Source: Candidatus Zixiibacteriota bacterium
GTDB taxonomy: Bacteria > Zixibacteria > MSB-5A5 > GN15 > FEB-12
Direction: 5' to 3'
Assembly: GCA_028715215.1 (NCBI GenBank)
Contig: JAQUSF010000005.1
Coordinates: 1 to 57,150 of the forward strand
Length of the DNA: 57,150 nt
How positions within the stretch are numbered: the stretch's first letter is position 1; each line of letters starts with the position of its first letter. Shown in pieces: positions 8,256-16,922 of this stretch. The notes below the pieces were generated by a model, which saw only the letters and a list, made by a program, of their open reading frames with translations, searched no databases and was not told the DNA's origin. The translations under genes were made by a program, and so were the position numbers.

Positions 8256-10193
8256 ATGTTTGATTACATCTTTTTAGTGCCGCTGATACCCCTTCTGGGC
8301 TTTATCTTTAACGGGCTTCTCATTGGTCGCGTTCCCCGACCGCTTATATCGCTTGTCGGGTGTTTAACGGTCGGCGTCTCGTTCATCCTGTCTGTCTTTC
8401 TGTTTTTCGCTTTAAAAAGCCTGCCTGCGGAAGCAAGATTTATCGAACAGGTGCTCTTTTCATGGATACCGGCCGGTTCTTTCCAGGTTGATGTCGCTTT
8501 TCTGCTTGACCCCCTGTCAGCCGTTATGATCCTGGTGGTCAGTGGGGTTGGTTTTCTGATTCATGTTTATTCGGTTGGTTATATGCATTCCGACCCCGGG
8601 TACGGCCGCTATTTTGCCTTTTTAAACCTGTTTACTTTCTCCATGCTTACCCTGGTGCTGGCCAATAATTTTCTTCTGATGTTCGTCGGCTGGGAAGGGG
8701 TGGGGCTGTGCTCATATCTATTGATAGGTTTCTGGTTCGAGAAGAAATCAGCCTCGGATGCCGGCAAAAAAGCTTTTATTGTCAACCGTATTGGTGATTT
8801 CGGTTTTCTATTGGGGATGTTTTTAATATTCTGGCAGGTCGGGTCGCTGCATTTCGACACCGTCATGAAAACCGCACCGCTGGTTTTCACCGCCGGCGGG
8901 GGACTGATCACTGCGGCCTGTATCTTGCTGTTTGTGGGCGCCATCGGTAAATCTGCCCAGATTCCGCTTTATGTCTGGTTGCCGGATGCCATGGAAGGTC
9001 CCACTCCGGTGTCGGCATTGATACATGCTGCGACGATGGTCACGGCCGGAGTATATATGATTGCCCGCACCCATGATTTGTACCTGATGGCGCCTGATGC
9101 TCTTATGGTCGTGGCCGTCATTGGCGCCGCCACGGCTTTCTTTGCCGCTACTATCGGTCTGGCCCAAAATGACATCAAGAGAGTCCTGGCTTATTCCACG
9201 GTCAGTCAGCTGGGTTACATGTTCCTGGCCTGCGGGGTGGCTTCCTTCGCCGCCGGGATTTTCCACCTGATGACTCATGCCTTCTTCAAAGCCCTGCTGT
9301 TTTTAGGCGCCGGATCGGTCATTCATGCCATGTCCGCCGAACAGAATATGCGTAAAATGGGCGGTTTGAAAAAATATCTGCCCATCACCTATCCGACCAT
9401 GCTGGTCGCTACCCTGGCCATTGCCGGAATCCCCGGTTTTTCGGGATTTTTCTCGAAAGATGAAATTTTGTGGAAATCGTTTTCTTCCCATTACGGCCAT
9501 CCGTTTCTGTGGGTAATCGGTTTCGTGACGGCCGGTTTGACCGCTTTCTACATGTTTCGCCTGATATATCTGACTTTCCATGGTCAGGAACGCATGGACG
9601 ATAAAACCCGGCATCATCTGCATGAATCGCCCCGGACCATGACCGTACCTCTGGTGATTCTGGCGGTTTTATCGGTGGTAGGCGGCTGGGTCGGTATGCC
9701 TCATCTTTTCGGAGTCACCAATTATTTTGAACACTGGATGGAACCGGTTATGACACCTGGTTACAACGCTAGTGAAGGTCCCCTGCTGGCTTCCGGCGGC
9801 AGCGATACCGGTATGGAAATACTGCTTATGGTTCTCTCGGTCGGGCTGGTACTGGCGGCCATTTATGCCGCCCGCTACTATTATCAGAAAAATATTCAAG
9901 CCGCTACGGCGCTCCGAGAAAAATTATCCGGTCTCAATAAACTGCTGGTGAATAAATATTACGTGGATGAAATCTACGGGGCGGTCATCGTGCGACCCGT
10001 TGTCTATGGTTCTATTTTCCTGTGGAAGGTGGTGGATGTGGTTTTAATCGACGGTCTCGCCAACGGCCTGGCGACGATTGCCCGGGATATGGCTGAAGTT
10101 TTAAGGCATATGCAGTCCGGACAGGTGCGCCGTTATGCCACTCTCTTTGTAACCGGAGTCCTGCTTGTAATTGCTTACTTTGTGTTTGGATAA
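8256..10193 (+). CDS. nuoL: NADH-quinone oxidoreductase subunit L
   Basis: This 645-residue subunit (ND5 family) is the distal proton channel of complex I and carries the long lateral helix at its C-terminus. It shows some 15-16 hydrophobic helices, the antiporter-family segment WEGVGLCSYLLIGFW, the AMEGPTPVSALIHAATMVTA motif and the KRVLAYSTVSQLGYM motif. An AGGGA ribosome site precedes the ATG. Length fits the family. Three bases separate it from nuoM. Confidence 0.97.
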   Translation: MFDYIFLVPLIPLLGFIFNGLLIGRVPRPLISLVGCLTVGVSFILSVFLFFALKSLPAEARFIEQVLFSWIPAGSFQVDVAFLLDPLSAVMILVVSGVGFLIHVYSVGYMHSDPGYGRYFAFLNLFTFSMLTLVLANNFLLMFVGWEGVGLCSYLLIGFWFEKKSASDAGKKAFIVNRIGDFGFLLGMFLIFWQVGSLHFDTVMKTAPLVFTAGGGLITAACILLFVGAIGKSAQIPLYVWLPDAMEGPTPVSALIHAATMVTAGVYMIARTHDLYLMAPDALMVVAVIGAATAFFAATIGLAQNDIKRVLAYSTVSQLGYMFLACGVASFAAGIFHLMTHAFFKALLFLGAGSVIHAMSAEQNMRKMGGLKKYLPITYPTMLVATLAIAGIPGFSGFFSKDEILWKSFSSHYGHPFLWVIGFVTAGLTAFYMFRLIYLTFHGQERMDDKTRHHLHESPRTMTVPLVILAVLSVVGGWVGMPHLFGVTNYFEHWMEPVMTPGYNASEGPLLASGGSDTGMEILLMVLSVGLVLAAIYAARYYYQKNIQAATALREKLSGLNKLLVNKYYVDEIYGAVIVRPVVYGSIFLWKVVDVVLIDGLANGLATIARDMAEVLRHMQSGQVRRYATLFVTGVLLVIAYFVFG

Positions 10194-10196
10194 GAT

Positions 10197-11780
10197 ATGG
10201 TTATTGACTGGTTGACATTGGTTATCTTTTTCCCGCTGGTCGGGGTGGTGCTAATGCTGTTTATCCCCGCGAAATACCAGGACACCATCAAAGGCGTGAG
10301 CCTTATTATCGCCTTCCTGACCATGCTTATTTCTTTCGGCATCTACTACATGTTCGATACGCTGGGTAACGGCATGCAGTTTGAAATCAACGAAGCCTGG
10401 ATTGTCTCATTGGGTATAAATTATCATCTCGGCATCGACGGTATCTCGCTGTTGCTGATTGTCCTGACCACGGTTCTGACCGTGCTTTGTATCCTTTCGT
10501 CCTGGAACGCCATCACGGTCAATGTTAAAGGTTACTATATCTCGATGCTCTTTTTATCAACCGGTATGATCGGCGTTTTCTGTGCCCTGGACCTTTTCCT
10601 GTTTTATGTTTTCTGGGAGGTCATGCTGATCCCCATGTATTTTATCATCGGTGTCTGGGGGGGACCACGAAAGATATACGCCGCCATTAAGTTCGTGCTT
10701 TTTACCATGTTCGGGTCGCTGCTGATGCTGGTGGCGCTGCTTTATATCTACTTTGAATACGCCCGTTTTTCCGGTGAATATTCTTTTGATTTGTTCAAAA
10801 TAATGGATATGCCTCTGGCTTTCCGGCCCCAGTTGTGGCTATTCGGGGCTTTTGCCCTGGCTTTCGCCATTAAGGTGCCGCTTTTTCCTTTCCATACCTG
10901 GCTTCCCGATGCCCATGTTCAGGCGCCTACCGCCGGTTCGGTTATTCTGGCGGGCGTTCTTTTGAAAATGGGCACTTACGGTTTTGTCCGGATATGTCTG
11001 CCGCTCTTTCCCCAGGCCACCCTGGCTTACCTGCCCTATATCTGTATCCTGGCGGTGATTGCCATTATCTATGGCGCCCTGGTATCGATGGTGCAGAAAG
11101 ATGTCAAGTCGCTGGTGGCTTTTTCTTCCGTATCCCATATGGGTTTTGTCATGCTGGGAATGTTTGCCCTGAATGTCGAAGGTCTGGAGGGTTCGGTGAT
11201 ACAGATGATAAATCACGGTATCTCCACCGGGGCGTTGTTCCTGATTGTCGGCATGATATACGAACGTCGCCATACCCGCCTGATTGATGATTTTGGCGGT
11301 CTGGCCAAGGTTATGCCGGCCTTTTCAACCTTCTTCATGATTGTGGTTCTGTCCTCAATCGGCCTGCCGTTCACCAACGGCTTTGTGGGTGAATTTTTGA
11401 TTCTCCTGGGCACCTTCAAGGAGAACATTACGCTGGCGGTATTTGCCACCAGTGGTGTGGTCCTGGCCGCCTGTTATATGCTCTGGATGTATCAGCGGGT
11501 GATTTTCGGTAAAGTGACCCGACCGGAAAATGAAAACCTGCCCGACTTGACGGCGCGGGAAAAACTCATCCTGGTACCGCTGGTACTCCTTATTTTCTGG
11601 ATTGGTATTTATCCTAAACCATTATTTGACAGAATCGAACCCGCGGTTAAACAGATCCTGGTCAGGATTGACCGGATTCGCCTGGCGGCAAACGGTGACG
11701 TCACTGAAAATAATAAGATGACATTTACCGATGAGTCCTCTGTAAAAGAAGTTGTTTTTGATGAGCGAGGTAGTGAATAA
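10197..11780 (+). CDS. nuoM: NADH-quinone oxidoreductase subunit M
   Basis: This 527-residue antiporter-like subunit (ND4 family) has about 14 hydrophobic helices. Signatures include YVFWEVMLIPMYFIIGVWGG, with the key Glu, PLFPFHTWLPDAHVQAPTAGSV, and the Lys-containing QKDVKSLVAFSSVSHMGFV. After the last helix there is a hydrophilic tail of about 40 residues rich in Asp/Glu/Lys, slightly longer than in many homologues. The TAA stop directly abuts the ATG of the small redox gene that follows. Confidence 0.97.
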   Translation: MVIDWLTLVIFFPLVGVVLMLFIPAKYQDTIKGVSLIIAFLTMLISFGIYYMFDTLGNGMQFEINEAWIVSLGINYHLGIDGISLLLIVLTTVLTVLCILSSWNAITVNVKGYYISMLFLSTGMIGVFCALDLFLFYVFWEVMLIPMYFIIGVWGGPRKIYAAIKFVLFTMFGSLLMLVALLYIYFEYARFSGEYSFDLFKIMDMPLAFRPQLWLFGAFALAFAIKVPLFPFHTWLPDAHVQAPTAGSVILAGVLLKMGTYGFVRICLPLFPQATLAYLPYICILAVIAIIYGALVSMVQKDVKSLVAFSSVSHMGFVMLGMFALNVEGLEGSVIQMINHGISTGALFLIVGMIYERRHTRLIDDFGGLAKVMPAFSTFFMIVVLSSIGLPFTNGFVGEFLILLGTFKENITLAVFATSGVVLAACYMLWMYQRVIFGKVTRPENENLPDLTAREKLILVPLVLLIFWIGIYPKPLFDRIEPAVKQILVRIDRIRLAANGDVTENNKMTFTDESSVKEVVFDERGSE

Positions 11781-11993
11781 ATGCCTGATGTCATAATTTA
11801 TACCAAAACCGGTTGTCCGTATTGTTCCGCCGCCAAAAAAGATTTATCCGACCGGGGCATATCTTTTAAGGAAATTAATGTTACCGACCAGCCCGGGTAT
11901 ATTCCCGAAGTACTCAAACTCACGGGCGGGGAGAGAATAGTCCCGGTTATTGTTCAGGGTGACCGGGTAACCAAGGGTTTTGGCGGGGGGTGA
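11781..11993 (+). CDS. small glutaredoxin-like protein (CxxC) inside the nuo operon
   Basis: This 70-residue protein has the glutaredoxin core: strand VIIYTKTGCPYCSAAKKDL with the redox pair C12-C15, the cis-Pro segment ERIVPVIV and a Gly-rich C-terminus ending GFGGG. The very short length and GFGG tail resemble the Uxx-star group of small glutaredoxin-like (seleno)proteins; here both active positions are Cys, not Sec. The ATG directly follows the nuoM stop, and nuoN starts 38 bases after this gene's stop, so it must be co-transcribed with complex I genes. A role in thiol repair or Fe-S assembly for complex I is inference only. Confidence 0.85.
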   Translation: MPDVIIYTKTGCPYCSAAKKDLSDRGISFKEINVTDQPGYIPEVLKLTGGERIVPVIVQGDRVTKGFGGG

Positions 11994-12031
11994 GGTTTTT
12001 AACAACGACGGTCGTCGTTAAGCGGATTTAT

Positions 12032-13483
12032 ATGACGGATTATGTTTCGATATTATCGATTGATTTGAGTCTGGTAGCTCCGGAATTGGTGCTTCTGGCG
12101 GCGGCTGCTCTGATACTGCTTTTCATTCCCTTGAGAAAAATGGTTTTTCTGGCGCCGGTAATTGCCGCCCTGGCGTTCATTCTTTCTTTCTACCTGGCGG
12201 TCGGTCAGTGGCACTATTCAGGTTCCGGGTTTGCGGGTCTGGTTACCTGTGACAGTTTCGGCGTCATGTTCAAATTGATATTTTTGCTGGCTTCATTTTT
12301 ATCGTTGTTAATTGCCCGCCGTTTCTTTGTAATTAAGGGTATTGACAAACCGGAATTTTACGCCCTGTTGTTGTTTTCCGTTATTGGCATGATGGTTATG
12401 GCCAATACCGTCGACCTGGTGGTGATGTTCCTGGGATTGGAAATCATGTCGATTCCGCTTTATGTAATGGCCGCCTTCAACCGCCGCTCGCTGGAGTCGA
12501 ATGAAGCCGGAATAAAATATTTTATCATGGGGGCTTTTGCCTCGGCTTTTCTACTGATGGGTATTGCTTTTATTTACGGGGCTGCGGAAACCACTGATTT
12601 CCGAAGGATTGTTGCCGATTTCAGCTATATCGTCGCCAATTATAGAATTTATCTCTACGCCGGGACGGCTTTGATACTGGTCGGTTTTGGTTTTAAGGTC
12701 GCCATCGTCCCGTTCCATACCTGGGTACCCGATGTTTATCAGGGAGCTCCGACACCGGTAACCGGCTTTTTCTCGGTGGCTCCCAAAGCCGCGGGTTTTG
12801 CGGTGATGCTGCGGATCTTCCTTTACGGTTTCGAAAGGATAGAGCTTCTTGCCGATATTTTCTGGGTACTGGCGGTTTTGACCATGACAGTGGGCAACAT
12901 TATGGCTCTCCGCCAGGATAATGTCAAACGGATGCTGGCTTATTCATCGATTGCGCATGCCGGTTATATTATGATAGCGCTGGTGGTGGGTGGCTCGGAA
13001 GCCATTTCCGCCGCCATGTTTTACCTGGTGGCTTACACTTTTTTCAACATCGGGGCTTTTGCCGTCGTGACGATTCTTGAAACCCGCTCCGGCTGTAAAT
13101 CGGATTTCGTCGAGCTGGCCGGTATCGGTAAAGCCACCCCGTACCTTTCCGCTGTCCTCGCTTTATTCATGTTTGCCCTGGCAGGATTCCCGCCGACAGT
13201 AGGATTCTTCGGCAAATTTTATCTTTTCTCGGCGGCGGTCAAAGCCGGTTATATCTGGCTGGCGGTTATCGGTGTGATGAATTCATTCGTTTCGGTTTAC
13301 TATTACCTGCGTGTTATTAAAACCAGCTATATGGACCCGTACGAGGGACAACCGGCGGTGGTTAAACTGGTGCCGTCAATCTTTTTGGTGCTGATAATTA
13401 CCGCGGTCGGGACACTGGGCCTGGGTTTCTTTCCCCAGAAACTGCTGGAACTTTCCCAGGCCGCCCTGTTTGCCTTCCTGTAA
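12032..13483 (+). CDS. nuoN: NADH-quinone oxidoreductase subunit N
   Basis: This is the third antiporter-like subunit (ND2 family) of complex I, 483 residues with about 14 helices. Motifs include LGLEIMSIPLYVMAAF with the key Glu, VPFHTWVPDVYQGAPTPVTG, and DNVKRMLAYSSIAHAGYIM. I chose the ATG at 12032, giving MTDYVSILSIDLSLVAPELV, because it fits the family N-terminus and has GCGGA upstream. A GTG at 11990 is in frame and overlaps the previous stop; it would add 14 residues (RFLTTTVVVKRIY) that do not resemble NuoN. It is the last gene of the operon. Confidence 0.95.
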   Translation: MTDYVSILSIDLSLVAPELVLLAAAALILLFIPLRKMVFLAPVIAALAFILSFYLAVGQWHYSGSGFAGLVTCDSFGVMFKLIFLLASFLSLLIARRFFVIKGIDKPEFYALLLFSVIGMMVMANTVDLVVMFLGLEIMSIPLYVMAAFNRRSLESNEAGIKYFIMGAFASAFLLMGIAFIYGAAETTDFRRIVADFSYIVANYRIYLYAGTALILVGFGFKVAIVPFHTWVPDVYQGAPTPVTGFFSVAPKAAGFAVMLRIFLYGFERIELLADIFWVLAVLTMTVGNIMALRQDNVKRMLAYSSIAHAGYIMIALVVGGSEAISAAMFYLVAYTFFNIGAFAVVTILETRSGCKSDFVELAGIGKATPYLSAVLALFMFALAGFPPTVGFFGKFYLFSAAVKAGYIWLAVIGVMNSFVSVYYYLRVIKTSYMDPYEGQPAVVKLVPSIFLVLIITAVGTLGLGFFPQKLLELSQAALFAFL

Positions 13484-13497
13484 TAAGGGAAATTTAT

Positions 13498-13521
13498 AAA
13501 AGGGCGATGACGAGCCTTTTT
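13498..13521 (+). terminator. weak terminator-like hairpin after nuoN
   Basis: AAAAGGGC, an 8-base loop, then GCCTTTTT form an imperfect hairpin with one bulged G, followed by a short T run. It lies between the nuoN stop and the convergent purF stop. The stem is weak, so this is only a candidate. Confidence 0.35.
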
Positions 13522-13543
13522 ACCCTATAAGACCATTTTCTTT

Positions 13544-14947
13544 TTAATCGCTGCCGAGCTTTAATTTACTGCCGTTGATTTCAGGTACTTTCATGGGATA
13601 TTTACCGGAAAAACATCCGGCGCAGAAAGTAGTATCGGGCAGGGAGGGCATATTGAGCATACCTTCCAGCGACAGGTAGCCCAGGGAATCAGCCTCGATG
13701 AATTTCTCGATTTCCTTAACCGACATATTAGCCCCGATCAGTTCTTTTTTCGTGGGCATATCAATCCCGAAAAAACAGGGGGAAATAATGGGCGGCGACG
13801 AAACCCGGAAATGAATCTCTTTAGCCCCGGCATCACGGATGATTTTGACCAGTTTTTTGGAAGTAGTGCCGCGGACGATGGAATCATCAACGACAATCAC
13901 CCGCTTGTCCTTCAAAACCCCTCTGACCGGGTTGAATTTGACTTTAACGTCGAGGTCACGGATTTTCTGGTGCGGGTCGATGAATGTCCGTCCGACATAA
14001 TGGTTCCGGATGAGACCGATTTCAAAACGAATGCCCGACTCCTCGGAATACCCCAGGGTGGCGGTGTTAGCCGAATCCGGAATACCGATGACAATATCGG
14101 CTTCGGTGGGATGTTCCCGGGCGAGAAGACGTCCCAGGCGACGGCGAACCTTGTCGACATTCTCGCCGAATATTTTGGAATCCGGGCGGGCAAAATAAAT
14201 GTATTCAAAAATGCAGAAAGCATGTTTGGTCTTTTTGAAGGGAAAGGTCGATTTCAGACCTCTACGGGTAATCTCCAGGACTTCACCGGGTTCTACCTCG
14301 CGGATATATTTCGCCCCAATCAGGTCGAAAGCGCAGGTTTCCGAAGCGATTACGTAGGCATTTTTAAACTGACCCAGCACCAGAGGACGGAAACCATAGG
14401 GGTCACGGGCGGCAATGATGGAATTCTCGGTTAAAAACAACAGTGAAAAAGCACCCCGGATTTTAGTCAGCGCATCACAGACGCGCTCAAAACGGGTTTT
14501 TTGGATCGATACTGCTGTCAGGTGTAAAATAATTTCCGTGTCGGAAGTTGTCTGGAAAATGGAGCCTTTGGAATCAAGACGCTGGTGCAGTTCGATGGAA
14601 TTGGTCAAATTGCCGTTATGGGCAATAGCCAGCTTTTGCAGACGGTTGGTGATGACGAAGGGTTGAATGTTTATAAGCGACGAAGCTCCGGTGGTGCTGT
14701 AACGGGTATGACCGATGGCGATATCACCGACCAGCCGGGTCATTACTCGCGGGTTGGAAAAAACCTCGGACACCTGGCCCATGCCTTTGTGAAGATTTAT
14801 TTTACCGTTATGTGAGGTAACAATATCGGATGATTCCTGCCCGCGGTGCTGGAGGGCATAGAGACCAAGGTAGGTCAGCTCCGCTGCTTTTTTATTCCCG
14901 AAAATACCAAAAACACCGCACTTGTCGTGAATCATTGCTTCCAACAT
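13544..14947 (-). CDS. purF: amidophosphoribosyltransferase (glutamine PRPP amidotransferase)
   Basis: This enzyme makes 5-phosphoribosylamine from PRPP and glutamine, the first committed step of purine synthesis. The Ntn-hydrolase nucleophile is Cys10 in HDKCGVFGI, after a nine-residue propeptide as in the Bacillus-type enzyme. Cysteines expected for the regulatory [4Fe-4S] cluster are present (HAFCIF, SPCFFG, CAGC), and the PRPP loop is VIVVDDSIVRGTT. I chose the ATG at 14947 (467 residues), which has GGAG seven bases upstream. An in-frame TTG at 14959 directly abuts a GGGAGG and is less likely. It is convergent with nuoN and stands alone. Confidence 0.96.
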   Translation of the reverse strand: MLEAMIHDKCGVFGIFGNKKAAELTYLGLYALQHRGQESSDIVTSHNGKINLHKGMGQVSEVFSNPRVMTRLVGDIAIGHTRYSTTGASSLINIQPFVITNRLQKLAIAHNGNLTNSIELHQRLDSKGSIFQTTSDTEIILHLTAVSIQKTRFERVCDALTKIRGAFSLLFLTENSIIAARDPYGFRPLVLGQFKNAYVIASETCAFDLIGAKYIREVEPGEVLEITRRGLKSTFPFKKTKHAFCIFEYIYFARPDSKIFGENVDKVRRRLGRLLAREHPTEADIVIGIPDSANTATLGYSEESGIRFEIGLIRNHYVGRTFIDPHQKIRDLDVKVKFNPVRGVLKDKRVIVVDDSIVRGTTSKKLVKIIRDAGAKEIHFRVSSPPIISPCFFGIDMPTKKELIGANMSVKEIEKFIEADSLGYLSLEGMLNMPSLPDTTFCAGCFSGKYPMKVPEINGSKLKLGSD

Positions 14948-14990
14948 CGCCGACTCCAACCTCCCATTTTTAGGACTTTAAAAAACGTTT

Positions 14991-15019
14991 AAGTTATCTT
15001 ATATCTGAAAAAAAGTCAA
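14991..15019 (-). promoter_or_regulatory. candidate promoter of purF
   Basis: On the minus strand, TTGACT is followed after 17 bases by TAACTT, about 45 bases upstream of the purF start. The -35 element is good and the -10 element poor (3/6). No purine riboswitch-like fold was recognised in the short leader. Confidence 0.3.
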
Positions 15020-15233
15020 TATCTTATAGTATTCCTGATAGTACTTTTTATGAAGCGGAATGCATCTGTTTCCGGCTGATACGGCCTGTTCATATTTTGG
15101 ACAGAAAAAAAACTGGATAAATGCTTGATTTTACAGTATTTTTAGAAAGTTCCATTAATACTGCAGCCATTTATTTTTTTGGTTTTAAAGCATCACTTTT
15201 GCTCGGATTGTCTTCGGAGACGCTATAGATACT

Positions 15234-15998
15234 ATGGAAGATAGAAATTCCGACAGATACGAGATATTAAGGCAACTGGCCCTGGCCGGTGTCAGGGGCG
15301 AGGAACTTCAGTCGGCCATCCGTTTGTCACTTGAGCAGGCCGCCCGGGTTGTGGGTTTGCAGGGAGCGGCGGTTTATTTATGGGACGACAAAATGAATAT
15401 TAATATCGCCGTCTCATATGCCGTCTCGGAGGTCAGCCGGGATAATCTGGACGCGATGGAAAAGAACCTGTTTTCCTCTTTGCGCCGCGAACATCGCCTT
15501 CTCTCCGCCTACCTGTCTTTTGGAGGGGAAAAACCGTATCATTCTTTCTCGCTTCCGCTCTATCACCACCAAAAGATTTTTGGAGCCGTCACCGGGATTC
15601 AAGAAGGTGATAAGAAACTGGTCGGGGAGGATGTTTTTCTGGAAGCTTTAAGCGCCGCTATCGCTCTTAATGTTATTGCCGGCCAGGCCGCCAGTGAAGC
15701 TGTAAGCGGCCGGGATATTATCGACCAGGAAAGACTCAAGGCGATAATCGAGGTGGCGGTGACCATCAATCACGAGGTTAATAACCCCTTGACCGCCATA
15801 CTGGGCAATGTCCAGTTGATGCTTTTGAATCAGGAAACCCTGGATGAAAATCTGCGCAATAAGTTGAAGATTATCGAAATCTCAGCCCTTAAAATAAAAG
15901 ATGTCACGCAAAAATTACTGCGCTTGTCATCGGCCCGGACGATTAAATACGCCGATGACACCGATATGATAGACCTGAGTGACGAAGAGGCGGACTGA
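15234..15998 (+). CDS. GAF domain plus HisKA dimerisation domain, no ATPase domain
   Basis: This 254-residue soluble protein has a GAF-like sensor (about residues 20-150) and a helical dimerisation/phosphoacceptor domain with a canonical H-box NHEVNNPLTAILGN (His180). It then ends after a short acidic tail (DDTDMIDLSDEEAD) with no N, G1 or G2 box, so it has no ATP-binding domain of its own. The stop is clean and no ATPase fragment follows in another frame. It could be a phosphotransfer or dimerisation partner of another kinase, such as the GAF-PAS kinase at 20008-21819, or a truncated kinase. The upstream GGAG is 14 bases from the ATG, so the start is not certain. Confidence 0.85.
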   Translation: MEDRNSDRYEILRQLALAGVRGEELQSAIRLSLEQAARVVGLQGAAVYLWDDKMNINIAVSYAVSEVSRDNLDAMEKNLFSSLRREHRLLSAYLSFGGEKPYHSFSLPLYHHQKIFGAVTGIQEGDKKLVGEDVFLEALSAAIALNVIAGQAASEAVSGRDIIDQERLKAIIEVAVTINHEVNNPLTAILGNVQLMLLNQETLDENLRNKLKIIEISALKIKDVTQKLLRLSSARTIKYADDTDMIDLSDEEAD

Positions 15999-16008
15999 AT
16001 CTTCGTCC

Positions 16009-16824
16009 TTAATTTTTCTGATTTTCAAAAAGCCACAGAATAGTTTCGCGCATGGCAACATCGAATTTTAAAATGTCGGTGCCGTGACCGTCGCGCGGAT
16101 AAATTTTTAAAATCCAGTTTTTGTTTTTTAAAGCCGCCAGATGTTGAACAGTTTCATAGCTGTATTTGTCGGCACGGCTGGTGGCCATGAAAATCTTTCC
16201 CTCGAAATTCGTAAAAGCCTCATCCGGTACCAGGGAATGATAGTTGTTTCCGGGCGAAAGCATAACGATTTTACTTACGAAGGGGAGTTTCAAGGTCGAT
16301 ATGAGAGCGGCATTGGCACCGATAGAAGCGCCTATCAGGGCTATCCGGGAGGTATCGATCCGGTCGCGGTAATTGTTCATAATTGTGGTCAGCAGTTCGA
16401 CAACATCCTGCGGTATCTGTTGATAGTCGGCAACGGACATGGTTTCGAAATGCAGAGTATCGTCACCCTTGAGAATAGATTGACCGTGACCGCGCAGGTC
16501 AAGGCTCAAAAGGTGGGGGAATTTTGCGCCGGTCAGGTTGGAATCGACGGCGAAAATGTTTTTCAGCGAATCTATAAAGGGCTGATAACTCTCGTGCGTA
16601 TGTCCCAGCATGGGTAACAGCACGAAAAGCGGCGCCCGGCCCGTATCCGGAGAAGGAATAAGCCGGCCGCTCAGCCGGAGAGAATCGGAGGTCAGGATGT
16701 TAATTTCCAAAGTAATATCTCTGAACGGGACGGCTTCCTCGTTTTTCAAAGATGTCTGTTCGTCCGATTTGCCGCAGGAAATAAACGTCAGGCAAAGCCA
16801 TATTATCAAAACGGTTTTTTTCAC
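16009..16824 (-). CDS. lipoprotein alpha/beta hydrolase
   Basis: This 271-residue protein starts with a lipoprotein signal peptide and lipobox FISC (Cys17). The alpha/beta-hydrolase core follows: nucleophile elbow GASIGAN with Ser167, the RADK segment with the likely acid Asp219, and DGHGTD with the catalytic His247. The RGHGQS segment near residues 111-116 is typical of esterase or acyl-peptidase-type lids. The start is GTG with AGGAG upstream. It is expected to be anchored in the outer membrane or periplasm; the substrate is not evident. It ends ten bases from the convergent GAF-HisKA gene. Confidence 0.85.
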   Translation of the reverse strand: MKKTVLIIWLCLTFISCGKSDEQTSLKNEEAVPFRDITLEINILTSDSLRLSGRLIPSPDTGRAPLFVLLPMLGHTHESYQPFIDSLKNIFAVDSNLTGAKFPHLLSLDLRGHGQSILKGDDTLHFETMSVADYQQIPQDVVELLTTIMNNYRDRIDTSRIALIGASIGANAALISTLKLPFVSKIVMLSPGNNYHSLVPDEAFTNFEGKIFMATSRADKYSYETVQHLAALKNKNWILKIYPRDGHGTDILKFDVAMRETILWLFENQKN

Positions 16825-16871
16825 GGGTGACTCCTTTTTTACATTATATAACCTGTTTGTAATTTATAAAG

Positions 16872-16899
16872 TAAAAAAACGGCGGTCAATAACCGCCGT
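16872..16899 (-). terminator. intrinsic terminator of the FAD oxidoreductase gene
   Basis: A perfect 8-bp stem (ACGGCGGT/ACCGCCGT) with a 5-base loop is followed on the minus strand by TTTTTTTAC. It lies 24 bases beyond the stop of the minus-strand FAD oxidoreductase. Confidence 0.85.
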
Positions 16900-16922
16900 A
16901 GGATAATATTATAAAGGCATTT

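Noticed and set aside
13811-14434. 207-residue plus-strand frame opposite purF
   Set aside because: purF is unmistakable on the other strand, and the antisense product has no recognisable motif.
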